Shown piece after piece: positions 8,372 through 18,197 of a stretch of DNA of 64,000 nucleotides (positions are counted from its first letter, which is position 1; each line of letters begins with the position of its first letter). Made by a program: the position numbers and the translations under genes. A model generated the notes under the pieces. That model searched no databases. It worked only from the letters and a program-made list of their open reading frames with translations, and was not told where the DNA came from. The stretch is from UBA1351 sp963677625 (GTDB lineage Bacteria; Bacillota; Clostridia; Lachnospirales; Vallitaleaceae), in NCBI GenBank assembly GCA_963677625.2, contig CAXXSW010000003.1, forward strand, positions 62,001 to 126,000, in the 5' to 3' direction.

Positions 8372-9421
8372 ATGTTTTCTACAAAAAAAGGTAATCTATT
8401 CGCATTATTTTTCGTCATACATTTTTTAGCAGGTAACCTGGTCCTAGCTCTTCTATTAGCAAACTTTCCAACATCAACTAGCGTTCTACCAGCTATTGGA
8501 TTGACTCAAATCCTCTTGGTCTTCATGCCATCCTTTTATCATCGTTTATTATTTAGGACACCCATAAAGTCAACTTTTCGTCTTTACAAGACTAATCCCC
8601 TAAATTTTTTACTCAGCGCATTACTGGCCTTGACATCCATACCACTTGTCATGTTAGTCAATCTCATCAGTCAATTTATGTTTAAGCCTGCCCTAGATGA
8701 AACACTATCTAATATAGGTAACGAGAATTATTTGTTAGCTATTCTAGTTATAGCTGTTTTTCCTGGAATTTTCGAAGAGCTTATCTCTAGAGGTATTATT
8801 CTTTCACACTATAGAAACCATAAGATACTTGTAACTTCAACTTTTAGTGGTTTTTTCTTTGGTATGATGCATATGAATATGAACCAATTTATGTATGCTT
8901 TTGTCATCGGTTTTCTTCTAAGCATTGTGGTTCACATTACCGGTTCAATATTTACCAGTATGATCATGCACTTTATTATCAACGCAACCAACCTATCACT
9001 AGCTTATTTGGCATCTAGTGATCTCTTTTCCAATTTACCCGGTTACGATGAACAGCAAGTCATGATGGAACAATTAGACCATTCCCAATTACTCCTCCAG
9101 TCACTTGGACTTGTTATCTTTCTGTTAATCGTCTCACTACCATTTTTTCTTGGAATACTTTTTATCATGATTATGGTTAACGATAAATGGGACCTATTAA
9201 AAGCCAACGCCTTATCTTATGAGTTTTTCCAAAATGAACTACCACTGGCTACAAACCAAGTCATGGATGATGAACTACCACTAGCTACAGACCAAATCAT
9301 GGATATGGAAATCCCAACTGCAACCCCACCCAAGGAAAGAATTCTAACGGTTCCAATAGCCATAACTGTCATAATCTTTATTGCTGTAGCTGTATTAACT
9401 GAGATTTTACCTACTCTATAG
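8372..9421 (+). CDS. CPBP family intramembrane glutamic endopeptidase
   Basis: A 349-residue membrane protein with a GGGAGG binding site. Several hydrophobic segments surround the CPBP (Abi, Rce1-like) motifs: Glu135-Glu136 with Arg140 (FEELISRG), His167 (GMMHMNMNQF), and His200 with Asn204 (MHFIINATN). Together these form the glutamate protease site in the membrane. Bacterial members have been tied to processing of peptides and to self-immunity against bacteriocins; nothing of the kind is adjacent here. Near residues 289-318 a 12-residue unit rich in ELPLAT is repeated before the last membrane segment. The end overlaps the convergent PAS-GGDEF gene by 11 bp. Confidence 0.9.
   Translation: MFSTKKGNLFALFFVIHFLAGNLVLALLLANFPTSTSVLPAIGLTQILLVFMPSFYHRLLFRTPIKSTFRLYKTNPLNFLLSALLALTSIPLVMLVNLISQFMFKPALDETLSNIGNENYLLAILVIAVFPGIFEELISRGIILSHYRNHKILVTSTFSGFFFGMMHMNMNQFMYAFVIGFLLSIVVHITGSIFTSMIMHFIINATNLSLAYLASSDLFSNLPGYDEQQVMMEQLDHSQLLLQSLGLVIFLLIVSLPFFLGILFIMIMVNDKWDLLKANALSYEFFQNELPLATNQVMDDELPLATDQIMDMEIPTATPPKERILTVPIAITVIIFIAVAVLTEILPTL
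9236..9325 (+). repeat. Tandem 36-bp coding repeat in the CPBP gene
   Basis: Two 36-bp units (9236-9271 and 9272-9307) share 30 of 36 bases and encode ELPLATNQVMDD and ELPLATDQIMDM. A half unit (9308-9325, EIPTAT) follows. They form an acidic linker between membrane segments, probably made by recent duplication and variable in copy number. Confidence 0.85.
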
Positions 9422-11717
9422 TATCAATTAATAAATCAACTATCTCTGGGTCATATCTTGATCCAGAGTATTTTTTTAGCTCTTCAACTGCTTTATCTTG
9501 TGTGAGAGCTGACCTATAAGGTGCATTCATACACATAGCTTCATAAGCATCAGCAACACTTATGATTCTTGCTAGAAGGGGTATTTCAGAGCCTTTTAAT
9601 CCTCTAGGATAGCCCTTTCCATCAATATATTCATGATGGTTAAGTGCATAATCTGCAATCTCAGCATATCTATTGACTGACTTAAGAATATGGTATCCGA
9701 TTTCAGGATGTTTTTTTACTTCCTCGTATTCAGCTAAGCTTAATGGTCCCTTTTTTTCTAGTAAAGAATTGCTAATACTTATTTTACCAATATCATAAAG
9801 GTGTCCGGCAAGTTGAAGAAGTTTAACTTCCTCTTCATCAAGGCCCATTGCCTCAGCCATTAAAACCACCCTGTTACTGACAGCATCTGAATGAACTTTT
9901 TCTCTTGGATTGGTCTCATAAAAGGTATGAAGGATATTCTCAATAGTCTCATTCCTCATTCTCTGGCTCTCCGTCAACTTTTTACGATACATATCCTCTT
10001 CGGCTTCTACAAAAATACTACTCATCGGTGTATCATCAGAGATTTTAGTAGCTAATCCAATAGAAACCGAAAGTATGATTTCATTAATTTTATAATATCT
10101 TACTTTCGAATAAATTCTATCCATAATATCTTCTGCATTTTTTTTACTGGTATTCGGTAAGAGAACGACAAATTCATCCCCACCAATCCGAGCCACAATA
10201 TCTTCACTTCGACACACCAAATTTAAAATATTGGCAGCCGCTTGTAAAAGTTCATCACCTTTCTGGTGACCAAAGGCATCATTCGTTAACTTTAAACCAT
10301 TCACATCAATCATTAGAAGTGAAAGAGGATAATACTTATCCCTATCCAAACGAGATAACTCTTCTTCAAAAAAATGGCGGTTATGGAGTTTGGTTAACTG
10401 ATCATGATAGCTAAGGAAAGTTATTCTTTCAAGAATTTTAACTTTTTCACTGGCATCCCTAAAGACCACAACCATACCCAAAACGTGGTTATGTTCATCA
10501 ATAATCGGAGTAGCCTTTAACTCAACAGGTTTTTGTTTTCCATTCCTATCAACAAGGAGGTAACCACTCGTCAAATCAATAGTAGTTTTTCCGCTAATGA
10601 CCTTATCTACTTTACAAACAAATTCTTTCCCTCTTTTTTGGTCTATAATACTAATAACATCACAAAAATACTCTCCAACTACTTCTTCAATGGTCCATCC
10701 TGTCACTTGAGAAGCCACTTTATTCATCATCTCAACCATGCCTTGCCTATCAGTGGTTACAACAGCATCTCCTAAAGAATATAAGGTTGTCTTTAAAAGG
10801 GCTCTTTCTTTATCAACAGCCTGCCTTGCTAAGGTCTGCTCTGTTATATCGTTGAAAACCACAAAGAAACGCATAAGCTCATTGCTGTACACCCTTACAT
10901 TTAAGTATTTATCTAGCTTGGAATCATAACCCTCTATAGTTGTTAATCCACCTTCCCTTGCAATATCACCGCAAGTTTCAATCCAGGACTCGCTTATACT
11001 GGGTTGAACTTGCCTAATAGACTTTCCAACAACATCTTCCTTCTTAAAATCGGTAATGCGTTCAAAAGCCTCATTAATTTCCAAAAATTTGTAATCAACT
11101 GGTTTCCCTTCATTGTCCAACATCATCTCATAATAAGCGACACCATCATTCATATTAGAAAACAAGGCATTATACTGAATACTTAGCTCCTTGTAAAAAC
11201 GTCGCATCTTGTTGACCTTCAAAAGAAATATATTAATGGTAATCAAAAACAAGCCAACAAAAACCATAGCAATAACCCTGCTTCTTGTAGCTTTCTTTTC
11301 AGCTAGCACCTTATCAGAAATATCATGTACAATTGATAAAAGACTAATCTTCCCATCAATAAGAATAGGTGAGGTATAAACTTCAACATCCCTAATACTA
11401 CCATCTGCAAGTTTATGTTTAAAAGTAAAATATTCTCGTTCTTCACTAACTGCTCTATCCATCTCCTCTTGAATTTCTTCGTCAGAAAGCAGGTTAATAT
11501 AGCTTAGACGCTTGTCAATTAAGTCCTTACGATTATATCCATAGAAAACAAGAGCTGCATCATTAGCATCCTGAATACGACCGTCTTCTGGATTAATAAC
11601 AAGCATAACAGTAGAATGCTCGTTGATATCAATCATTAAATCTGAATCTTGACCATAAACTATAAAATTAGACAAAAAAACGACAAGGAAAAAAAGACTC
11701 ACCTTCACACGCATCAT
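9411..11717 (-). CDS. PAS-GGDEF-HD-GYP signalling protein
   Basis: A 768-residue protein starting at the ATG after GGAGAGTGAT; the upstream GTG lacks a site. Order: signal-like membrane segment (about 3-18), a PAS domain outside the membrane (about 30-140), a second membrane helix (145-167), two further PAS domains (about 180-430), a GGDEF domain with an intact GGDEF at 512-516, and an HD-GYP domain at the C-terminus. The GGDEF part should make c-di-GMP. In the HD-GYP part, HHE (694-696) and GYP (702-704) are present, but the HD pair reads Tyr641-Asp642, so phosphodiesterase activity is doubtful. It is one of three c-di-GMP enzymes in the window and overlaps its convergent neighbour. Confidence 0.9.
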   Translation of the reverse strand: MMRVKVSLFFLVVFLSNFIVYGQDSDLMIDINEHSTVMLVINPEDGRIQDANDAALVFYGYNRKDLIDKRLSYINLLSDEEIQEEMDRAVSEEREYFTFKHKLADGSIRDVEVYTSPILIDGKISLLSIVHDISDKVLAEKKATRSRVIAMVFVGLFLITINIFLLKVNKMRRFYKELSIQYNALFSNMNDGVAYYEMMLDNEGKPVDYKFLEINEAFERITDFKKEDVVGKSIRQVQPSISESWIETCGDIAREGGLTTIEGYDSKLDKYLNVRVYSNELMRFFVVFNDITEQTLARQAVDKERALLKTTLYSLGDAVVTTDRQGMVEMMNKVASQVTGWTIEEVVGEYFCDVISIIDQKRGKEFVCKVDKVISGKTTIDLTSGYLLVDRNGKQKPVELKATPIIDEHNHVLGMVVVFRDASEKVKILERITFLSYHDQLTKLHNRHFFEEELSRLDRDKYYPLSLLMIDVNGLKLTNDAFGHQKGDELLQAAANILNLVCRSEDIVARIGGDEFVVLLPNTSKKNAEDIMDRIYSKVRYYKINEIILSVSIGLATKISDDTPMSSIFVEAEEDMYRKKLTESQRMRNETIENILHTFYETNPREKVHSDAVSNRVVLMAEAMGLDEEEVKLLQLAGHLYDIGKISISNSLLEKKGPLSLAEYEEVKKHPEIGYHILKSVNRYAEIADYALNHHEYIDGKGYPRGLKGSEIPLLARIISVADAYEAMCMNAPYRSALTQDKAVEELKKYSGSRYDPEIVDLLIDTIE

Positions 11718-11850
11718 ATCACTCTCCACACAATTAAAGCCATCATCTGCGGATCCCCATCCATCACGCCTAACTACATTTTACCACATATGACAATCAA
11801 TAACATCTGCCTTTTACTTATATTCCTTAGCCCTTTTTTGTTAATTCATC

Positions 11851-12567
11851 TTATCTGTCAGGTGACTCATCCAAAATGTCAGGGAAATTAGAAAAAACAC
11901 CATCAACCCCCATATTTTCAAGGAGCTTTGCAGCTCTTCTGTCGTTTACCGTGTAAGGAATAACTTGATAACCATGATCATGACATTCTTTTACAAACTC
12001 GGTATCCACACTATCTACCGATGGATTAACAGACCGACACATTAACTTTTCTGCATTCATATACTCCCAGACACGTAATAACCGACTCCCAATAAGAAGG
12101 CCACATCCATTAATACCAATCCTATTTAGTTCTCTAATATAAGTATGGTTAAAAGAAGAGAAAACAACTCTCTCCATAGCCTTTTGATCCATTACAACAT
12201 CAAGGGTTCTTTCAAGTAAAGGCATAGGCATGAACGCCAAGCTTTTTAGTTCAATATTAACATTTAGCTGGGGAAATTTTTCAAGCACTTCTGCAAGCAA
12301 GGGTATTCTTGCTCCTGTAAATACCTCATTAAACCATGAACCGGCATCCAGTCTAGCGATATCCTTATAGCTTTTCTCACAAACCAAACCAGATCCATTA
12401 CTTGTCCTGTCCAAAAAGTAGTCATGGATAACAACAACTTGGCCATCCTTACTTAATTGAACATCAAGCTCAATACTTTTAACCCCCATCTTATAAGCCT
12501 TCTCAAAAGCTTCCATGGTGTTTTCAGGAGCATAACCAGATGCTCCCCTATGTGCAATTACTTCCAT
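11851..12567 (-). CDS. ugpQ: Glycerophosphodiester phosphodiesterase
   Basis: A 238-residue GDPD-family TIM barrel, the usual size of soluble bacterial forms. The catalytic set is visible at the N-terminus: His6-Arg7 (AHRGASG), PENT, Glu33 and Asp35 (IELDVQ), and His48-Asp49. It splits glycerophosphodiesters into glycerol 3-phosphate and an alcohol, feeding lipid turnover. There is no signal peptide, so it acts in the cytosol. A GGGAGG site precedes the ATG. It stands alone, with no glycerol phosphate transporter nearby. Confidence 0.93.
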   Translation of the reverse strand: MEVIAHRGASGYAPENTMEAFEKAYKMGVKSIELDVQLSKDGQVVVIHDYFLDRTSNGSGLVCEKSYKDIARLDAGSWFNEVFTGARIPLLAEVLEKFPQLNVNIELKSLAFMPMPLLERTLDVVMDQKAMERVVFSSFNHTYIRELNRIGINGCGLLIGSRLLRVWEYMNAEKLMCRSVNPSVDSVDTEFVKECHDHGYQVIPYTVNDRRAAKLLENMGVDGVFSNFPDILDESPDR

Positions 12568-12759
12568 ATTTCTTACCTCCCAGCTTCTATAACCTTATGA
12601 AGATCCGTAGATTTCTATCTACATCTTCTGCTTCTTTAGTCTATTATAAAACGAAATCACACCTTCTTCAAACAGATATCATCCTTGTCCTCCCCAAGAT
12701 CTCTTGATTTACTTATCCTCATATGTTAAAATCTTGTCATTACTTACAAAGGAGGGCCT

Positions 12760-12933
12760 ATGTTACCTAAAGACCCAATTATGCTTTTAAGCACCGTTAA
12801 CATGAAGCTACGTGACCACCATAAGACTTTGGATGACCTATGCAAAAGTCACAATATTTCTAGGAAAGACTTGGAAACAAAACTAGCTAAAGTAGACTAT
12901 TTTTATGATTCGAAACATAACCAATTCAAATAG
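12760..12933 (+). CDS. DUF4250 domain-containing small protein
   Basis: A 57-residue protein behind GGAGGGCCT. The opening MLPKDPIMLLSTVNMKLRD and the helix-turn-helix-like middle (LDDLCKSHNISRKDLETKL), followed by VDYFYDSKHNQF, are the signature of the DUF4250 family of small Clostridia proteins. The function is unknown; the helix arrangement suggests nucleic acid binding, which is inference. It is a single-gene unit closed by a strong terminator. Confidence 0.9.
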   Translation: MLPKDPIMLLSTVNMKLRDHHKTLDDLCKSHNISRKDLETKLAKVDYFYDSKHNQFK

Positions 12934-12957
12934 AAAACTTTCCTATAGAACAAGATC

Positions 12958-13003
12958 AAAGGAGTGATTCCCTAGCATATAAACTTAGGAATGACTCCTT
13001 TTT
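12958..13003 (+). terminator. Intrinsic terminator after DUF4250 gene
   Basis: AAAGGAGT pairs with ACTCCTTT and an inner arm extends the stem through GATTCC/GGAAT. A TTTTT tract follows on the plus strand. It also separates the gene from convergent ilvD. Confidence 0.85.
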
Positions 13004-13047
13004 AAATCTTGTCGTCACCGGAATATCTCACTTATAACTACATCGGA

Positions 13048-14772
13048 CTAATCAGTAACTGCACCAAGGTCTGCCGACTTTACCAGACGTGCATATTTAT
13101 TCAAGACTCCACGTTTATAACGATAATCCGGTTGGATCCAAGACTTCCTTCTCTGATCAAGTTCATCATCTGATAACAAAACATCCAACTGATTATTACT
13201 TGAATCAATCCTAATGATATCACCTGACTTAATCAAACCAATAGGACCGCCAACAAAGGCTTCTGGTGCAACATGTCCAATGACAAAACCGTGAGATCCT
13301 CCTGAATACCTACCATCGGTCAGCATAGCAATTTTACCGCCTAAACCTTTACCAATAACAATAGCAGAAATTGACAACATTTCCGGCATACCTGGACCAC
13401 CTTTTGGTCCCTGATACCTGATAACTACAACATCACCTTCCACAACCTCGTCTCTTAGAATCGCCTGAGTTGCTTCTTCTTCTGAGTCATAGACCTTTGC
13501 CGGTCCTTCTAACTTCTTGACACTAAGGCCACTCATTTTGCAAACTGCTCCATTCGGTGCTAAATTTCCTTTCAAAACATATAAGGGGCCTTCCGGTTTA
13601 AGAGGCTGTTCAAAATCACGAATGATTTCCTGATGACTTGCAAGATCCGGTACACTCTCCAAATTCTCAGCAAGAGTTTTACCGGTTACAGTCATACATT
13701 CCCCATGTAATAACCCTTTGGCAAGAAGTATTTTCATTACACCAGCCACACCACCAACATCACTTAAATCTTGCATAACATACTTGCCACTAGGTTTTAA
13801 GTCTGCCAAATGAGGGACTTTTTTCCTGATTCGCTCAAAGTCATTATAGTTAAGCTCTACATCTACGGCATGGGCAATTGCAGGTAAATGAAGAAAGGCA
13901 TTAGTCGATCCTCCAAGAGCCATAACAACTGTAATAGCATTCTCAAAAGCCTTCTTCGTCATAATATCTTTAGGTGTCAGGCCAAGTTCCATCATTCGGA
14001 TAAGCTGTTCACCAGCCTCTTGACTTTCTGTCTTTTTACCACCTGAAACGGCTGATGTTGATGCATTATTAGGAAGAGACATACCCATAGCTTCAATAGC
14101 TGATGCCATAGTATTGGCCGTGTACATACCACCACAAGAGCCAGGTCCTGGGCAAGCCTTACACTCAATATCATGTAATTCCATCTCATCGATTTCTCCC
14201 TTATTATACCGGCCTACCGCTTCAAAGGCAGAAACAATATCAATGTCCTGACCACTACGTTTGCCTGGCTGTATGGTACCACCATATACGAAGATTGCAG
14301 GTAGATTCATTCGTCCAATTGCAATCATACATCCTGGCATATTTTTATCGCAGCCACCTATAGCTACTAAGCCATCCAAACGCTCGGCACCGACAACCGT
14401 CTCAATTGAATCTGCAATAATTTCACGACTCGGTAGGGAATACCTCATACCTTCATGTCCCATAGCGATACCATCAGATACGGTAATCGTATTAAAGATC
14501 AAGGGGGCTCCTCCTCCACGTCTTATACCTTCTTTGGCTTCAAGAGCCAGTTTATCGATATGCATATTACAAGGAGTTACTTCACTCCATGTAGACGCTA
14601 CTCCAACCATAGGTTTTTTAAAATCTTCATCCTTAAAACCTACCGCTCGAAGCATAGCTCGATTGGGTGTTCGGTTTACTCCTTCACTAATATCTTTACT
14701 TTTATATCTAAGATCTTTATAAGATTGCTTACTTACTTCATGTGAACAACAGTTTTTTTCATGACATGCCAT
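13048..14772 (-). CDS. ilvD: Dihydroxy-acid dehydratase
   Basis: A 574-residue IlvD/Edd family enzyme. I choose the ATG after AAGGGAGTGATTGG (MACHEKNC); the open frame extends 40 codons further upstream without a binding site. Conserved cysteines at about 68, 141 (GGCDKNMPGC) and 213 (CPGPGSCGGMYTAN) fit the iron-sulfur cluster ligands. It dehydrates dihydroxyisovalerate and dihydroxymethylvalerate in valine and isoleucine synthesis. The mature start is preceded by an odd cysteine/histidine-rich stretch (CHEKNCCSH) not usual in the family. No other ilv or leu gene is near, and I saw no T-box leader. Confidence 0.95.
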   Translation of the reverse strand: MACHEKNCCSHEVSKQSYKDLRYKSKDISEGVNRTPNRAMLRAVGFKDEDFKKPMVGVASTWSEVTPCNMHIDKLALEAKEGIRRGGGAPLIFNTITVSDGIAMGHEGMRYSLPSREIIADSIETVVGAERLDGLVAIGGCDKNMPGCMIAIGRMNLPAIFVYGGTIQPGKRSGQDIDIVSAFEAVGRYNKGEIDEMELHDIECKACPGPGSCGGMYTANTMASAIEAMGMSLPNNASTSAVSGGKKTESQEAGEQLIRMMELGLTPKDIMTKKAFENAITVVMALGGSTNAFLHLPAIAHAVDVELNYNDFERIRKKVPHLADLKPSGKYVMQDLSDVGGVAGVMKILLAKGLLHGECMTVTGKTLAENLESVPDLASHQEIIRDFEQPLKPEGPLYVLKGNLAPNGAVCKMSGLSVKKLEGPAKVYDSEEEATQAILRDEVVEGDVVVIRYQGPKGGPGMPEMLSISAIVIGKGLGGKIAMLTDGRYSGGSHGFVIGHVAPEAFVGGPIGLIKSGDIIRIDSSNNQLDVLLSDDELDQRRKSWIQPDYRYKRGVLNKYARLVKSADLGAVTD

Positions 14773-14878
14773 CCAATCACTCCCTTCTAATTTCATACTA
14801 AAATCAGACATTCTATTTATAATTATATATAAGTCTTGTTTTATTTGTATATCATTATGACCTAATTGATAATTATTG

Positions 14879-15097
14879 TCAATTAAACTCAAGTAAAAAA
14901 ATAACAGCTCCAGGTCCGTAATCTTTCAAACGCGCCTTGAGCTGCTGGTTTTTCTTTGATTTTCTGTTATAGACTTTATCACTTTTATGATATCCTGTAC
15001 CACCTTTCACAATACCTTCATGTCGACTAAGCTTTCCTTTTCGCTTCAACATCAAGTCTTTACCTGAAATGGTTGCAACTTTTAGTTTCTTGGCCAT
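14879..15097 (-). CDS. Small basic hypothetical protein
   Basis: A 72-residue, lysine- and arginine-rich protein (about a quarter basic residues). AGAAGG lies upstream of two adjacent ATGs, and the second has the better spacing. I do not recognise a family. The sequence KSKKNQQLKARLKDYGPGAVIFLLEF ends in a short hydrophobic strand, and the rest could bind nucleic acid or ribosomes. It is about 100 bp upstream of ilvD on the same strand, with no visible terminator between. It is supported by its binding site and by lying outside other genes. Confidence 0.6.
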   Translation of the reverse strand: MAKKLKVATISGKDLMLKRKGKLSRHEGIVKGGTGYHKSDKVYNRKSKKNQQLKARLKDYGPGAVIFLLEFN

Positions 15098-15195
15098 CAT
15101 GTACCTTCTTTCTATACAAACTCATTCTTACACTCTCATTGTATATGCGGCCATCTTACCTGTCAACATTTCTAATGAACTTCTAATCCATCTCC

Positions 15196-16389
15196 TTATT
15201 CCCAAGTAACTTGTAGCTTGTGGGCAACAAAAAGATTTACCAAAGATAAGACTGAAACCATAAAAAATACATATTGAGGTCCAATTAAGGTCCACACAGC
15301 ACCAAAAACGACAGCAAAGATAATACTCATAAAATGGTCCATGCTGATTCCCAGTGAAAGTGTGGGCGTTATATCCTCAGGCACAAGAGCAATTTTTTTA
15401 AGGTAAACAGTCCTAATAATACCCATTTGAGAAGACATCTTGTCTATAACAAATAAAACATACGCCAATCCTACTGGCCAACCACTGGTAGCAAGAACTC
15501 CTGTTACATAACCAACACATAGCATACCATAGGCAAAATAAACTGTTACAAATGAAATGGCATCTACATAAAGCATCTTCTTAACACCAAACCGGTCGAT
15601 CCACCGTCCTAAGGCCGGGATAAAAAAGACACCTACAAACAACCCAACCATTACCAAGCCTGCAATTGTATCGGTTTCCTTACCCAGTAGTTCAATAAGA
15701 ACCCAGGGTCCATAAACCATCATCATCTGCTTTTGAACACCAAACATAATAACTAATATATAGTAAAACTTATATTCTTTTCTAAAAACAAACTTCGTCT
15801 TCTTCGGATGATTGCCTTCAATATGCATAGCTTGATTCAAATACACAATAAGAAAGAAAATAATAACAAATAATACCGCTGCAATGAGAAATGGGAGCTT
15901 CACATCCCTCTTAAAAGAAAAAACATCGAAATAGAAACCTGCAAAAACCACTCCTGCACCTAGCATTTCCATACCTGTAAAAAGTCCCTTAAATTGTCCC
16001 AACCGCCGTCCGACTTTTTCCGGTTCAGCCAGAGCTATACCAATACTGTCCTGCATAGGATGAAAAAGGTGCATCCCTGCCGAATTAATAAATACAAAAA
16101 CCATCATAAGAGAGAAACTAGGCGTTGTTAGGCCAAGTACAACTATACCTATAAAACTCAAAATCTGAGCTATCATAGATATCTTAATATCGCTAAGCCT
16201 AGCTAGTAAGGCTATTATCAAAATCAACAGTAATCCTGGTGCTTCACGAGGTATTTCCAATAATCCTCTCTGGAAGGCAGTCACCTGGTAAGCATCTTTA
16301 AAAAAGTTTTGAATTACATCATTGGTCATAGCTAGTGCAAAAGCCGTTAATCCAATGACAACAAAGTAGAGTTTCATTGCTCTTTTCAT
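15196..16389 (-). CDS. MFS transporter
   Basis: A 397-residue protein with about twelve hydrophobic segments and the Major Facilitator loop between helices 2 and 3 (ALLARLSDIK). The start has a GAGGAGA site. The overall length and even spread of helices fit a secondary transporter driven by ion gradients; the substrate cannot be inferred. It lies 71 bp downstream of the DEAD-box helicase gene on the same strand and may share its transcript. Confidence 0.85.
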   Translation of the reverse strand: MKRAMKLYFVVIGLTAFALAMTNDVIQNFFKDAYQVTAFQRGLLEIPREAPGLLLILIIALLARLSDIKISMIAQILSFIGIVVLGLTTPSFSLMMVFVFINSAGMHLFHPMQDSIGIALAEPEKVGRRLGQFKGLFTGMEMLGAGVVFAGFYFDVFSFKRDVKLPFLIAAVLFVIIFFLIVYLNQAMHIEGNHPKKTKFVFRKEYKFYYILVIMFGVQKQMMMVYGPWVLIELLGKETDTIAGLVMVGLFVGVFFIPALGRWIDRFGVKKMLYVDAISFVTVYFAYGMLCVGYVTGVLATSGWPVGLAYVLFVIDKMSSQMGIIRTVYLKKIALVPEDITPTLSLGISMDHFMSIIFAVVFGAVWTLIGPQYVFFMVSVLSLVNLFVAHKLQVTWE

Positions 16390-16460
16390 TGTCTATCTCC
16401 TCACAAATACCATAGAATACATCCCACCTTACAGGTAGTTTTAAGCTTCCAATTTTCCTT

Positions 16461-17921
16461 TTAATCTTTTTTCTTCTTTATTTTTATTACTTTAACACGC
16501 TTACCTTTTACATTTACTAGTTTTTTCAATACAAGATTTCCCTTGTGATTCATAATATCCACATAGGTACAGGTATCTCTTATATCAACAATACCAATAT
16601 CATCTCCTTCTATACCTTCTATACTTGAAATAGCACCGACTATATCCAAGGTTCGGATTTTTTTCTTTTTTCCAATACCAATCCTTATCTTAATCACATC
16701 ACTAGCCACTTGAATTTTTTGTCTCTTTTCCTGGTAGACATCCTTTTTTTCTACTCTTTCTTTCATCAATTGTCTAGTATGATTCCTGGAATTTTTAGAG
16801 AAATCATGATAATCGTCACCAAGAAAAACTTTCAAGTCGGTAGTAGGCTTCGGTAAGTCAAGAAACTTTTCAATTTCCTTAAGTTCCTTTATTTCATTAG
16901 TATCAATAAATGAAATCGCCTGGCCCACCTCATCTTTGCGACCTGTACGACCAATCCTATGGGTATAATTCTCACTAATCAGTGGTAAACTATAGTTAAT
17001 AACCAAATCCAGACTATCTACATGGATACCTCTTGCAGCAAGATCAGTTGCAACTAGACACATGGCATCTCCTTTTTTAAAGGCATCAATGGTTCTTAAA
17101 CGCTCTCTTTGGTTCATTCCACCATGTAATTTCAAGCCACTTATACCAGCACTTTTAATCTGACCATACAGGTTATCAACCTCCACTTTGGTATTACAGA
17201 AAATCATGCAGGTAAAGGGTTTATATCTATTAAGTATCAATTCCAAAAGCTTGAACTTATCAAGGTCTTCAACCAAAATGTTAATTTCATGAATTTCAGG
17301 TGGTTCTTCTTCTATTTCAACCCATTTAGGTTCTCTCATCCGTTCATCACATATTGTTCGAATATCATCAGGCATAGTGGCCGAGAAAAGTAAAGTAGTT
17401 ATATCTAAAGGCATCTTATCAAAACAAAACTCAATATCTTCCAAAAAACCTCTCCTAAGAAGTTCATCGGCTTCATCAAGAACAAAAAATTCCATATCAT
17501 CTAAGACTAAGTCTCCTCGTCGAATAAGGTCTATGACTCTACCAGGTGTACCCACCACAATATGAACCCTTTGCTTAAGCTGGTTAATTTGCTTTGTAAT
17601 ACTTTGTTTGCCATAGACGACCAAACTTCGGATCTTCTTGTATCGCCCAATCGCTTGGATTTCTTCATATACTTGAACTGCCAATTCTCTTGTTGGTGTC
17701 AATACCAAAGCCTTAGGACCAGATATTTCCACATCAATTTTATCCACAAGGGGGATGGCATAGGCTGCCGTTTTTCCACTACCTGTCTTGGCTTTTACCA
17801 CAAGGTCCTTCCTCTTTAGGATAATTTCAATAACTTGGGCTTGAACAGGTGTTGCTTCTTTAAAACCCATTAAAGCAATTGCTTTATTCACTTCATCACT
17901 TACGATTGTCTTAAAATCCAT
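16461..17921 (-). CDS. DEAD-box RNA helicase, DbpA/YxiN-like
   Basis: A 486-residue helicase. Motifs in order: Q motif (TPVQAQ, near 24-29), Walker A AKTGSGKT (44-51), PTREL (76-80), TPGR (125-128), DEAD (149-152), SAT (180-182), and HRIGRTGR near 322. The C-terminal 75 residues (IRIGIGKKKKIRTLDIVGAI... YVDIMN) form a DbpA-type RNA-binding domain, which in Bacillus YxiN and E. coli DbpA recognises hairpin 92 of 23S rRNA. A role in large ribosomal subunit assembly is therefore likely. The protein ends in a lysine-rich tail. Confidence 0.92.
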   Translation of the reverse strand: MDFKTIVSDEVNKAIALMGFKEATPVQAQVIEIILKRKDLVVKAKTGSGKTAAYAIPLVDKIDVEISGPKALVLTPTRELAVQVYEEIQAIGRYKKIRSLVVYGKQSITKQINQLKQRVHIVVGTPGRVIDLIRRGDLVLDDMEFFVLDEADELLRRGFLEDIEFCFDKMPLDITTLLFSATMPDDIRTICDERMREPKWVEIEEEPPEIHEINILVEDLDKFKLLELILNRYKPFTCMIFCNTKVEVDNLYGQIKSAGISGLKLHGGMNQRERLRTIDAFKKGDAMCLVATDLAARGIHVDSLDLVINYSLPLISENYTHRIGRTGRKDEVGQAISFIDTNEIKELKEIEKFLDLPKPTTDLKVFLGDDYHDFSKNSRNHTRQLMKERVEKKDVYQEKRQKIQVASDVIKIRIGIGKKKKIRTLDIVGAISSIEGIEGDDIGIVDIRDTCTYVDIMNHKGNLVLKKLVNVKGKRVKVIKIKKKKD

Positions 17922-18197
17922 TTTTTCTCCAATACTGACCTAATGGCTTATTTTCATCTCATTATACTTCAAACCGACATAGGACACAATTACCAGTAAT
18001 TAAAAGATTAGGCAAATCTGTTTCTAACGACATCTGAAAACCATTATCTTTCTTATTTCTACCTATCTATTTATGAATGATGTTTGAACTTGTTAACCTA
18101 AAGTTATCTTTCCATTAAAGGTCTGCAAACCCCATTGTTCTATATAGACATTTGGCCTATTATATGAATTAGGCTATAATTTAACGAGGTGGAACAA

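Noticed and set aside
14261..14722. 153-codon plus-strand open frame inside ilvD
   Set aside because: It lies fully antisense to a well-supported IlvD and has no binding site or recognisable family; it is a shadow frame.
14773..15195. Possible T-box or other leader before ilvD
   Set aside because: No T-box sequence (TGGNACCGCG-type), specifier stem or terminator pair was visible, and a small gene occupies most of the space.
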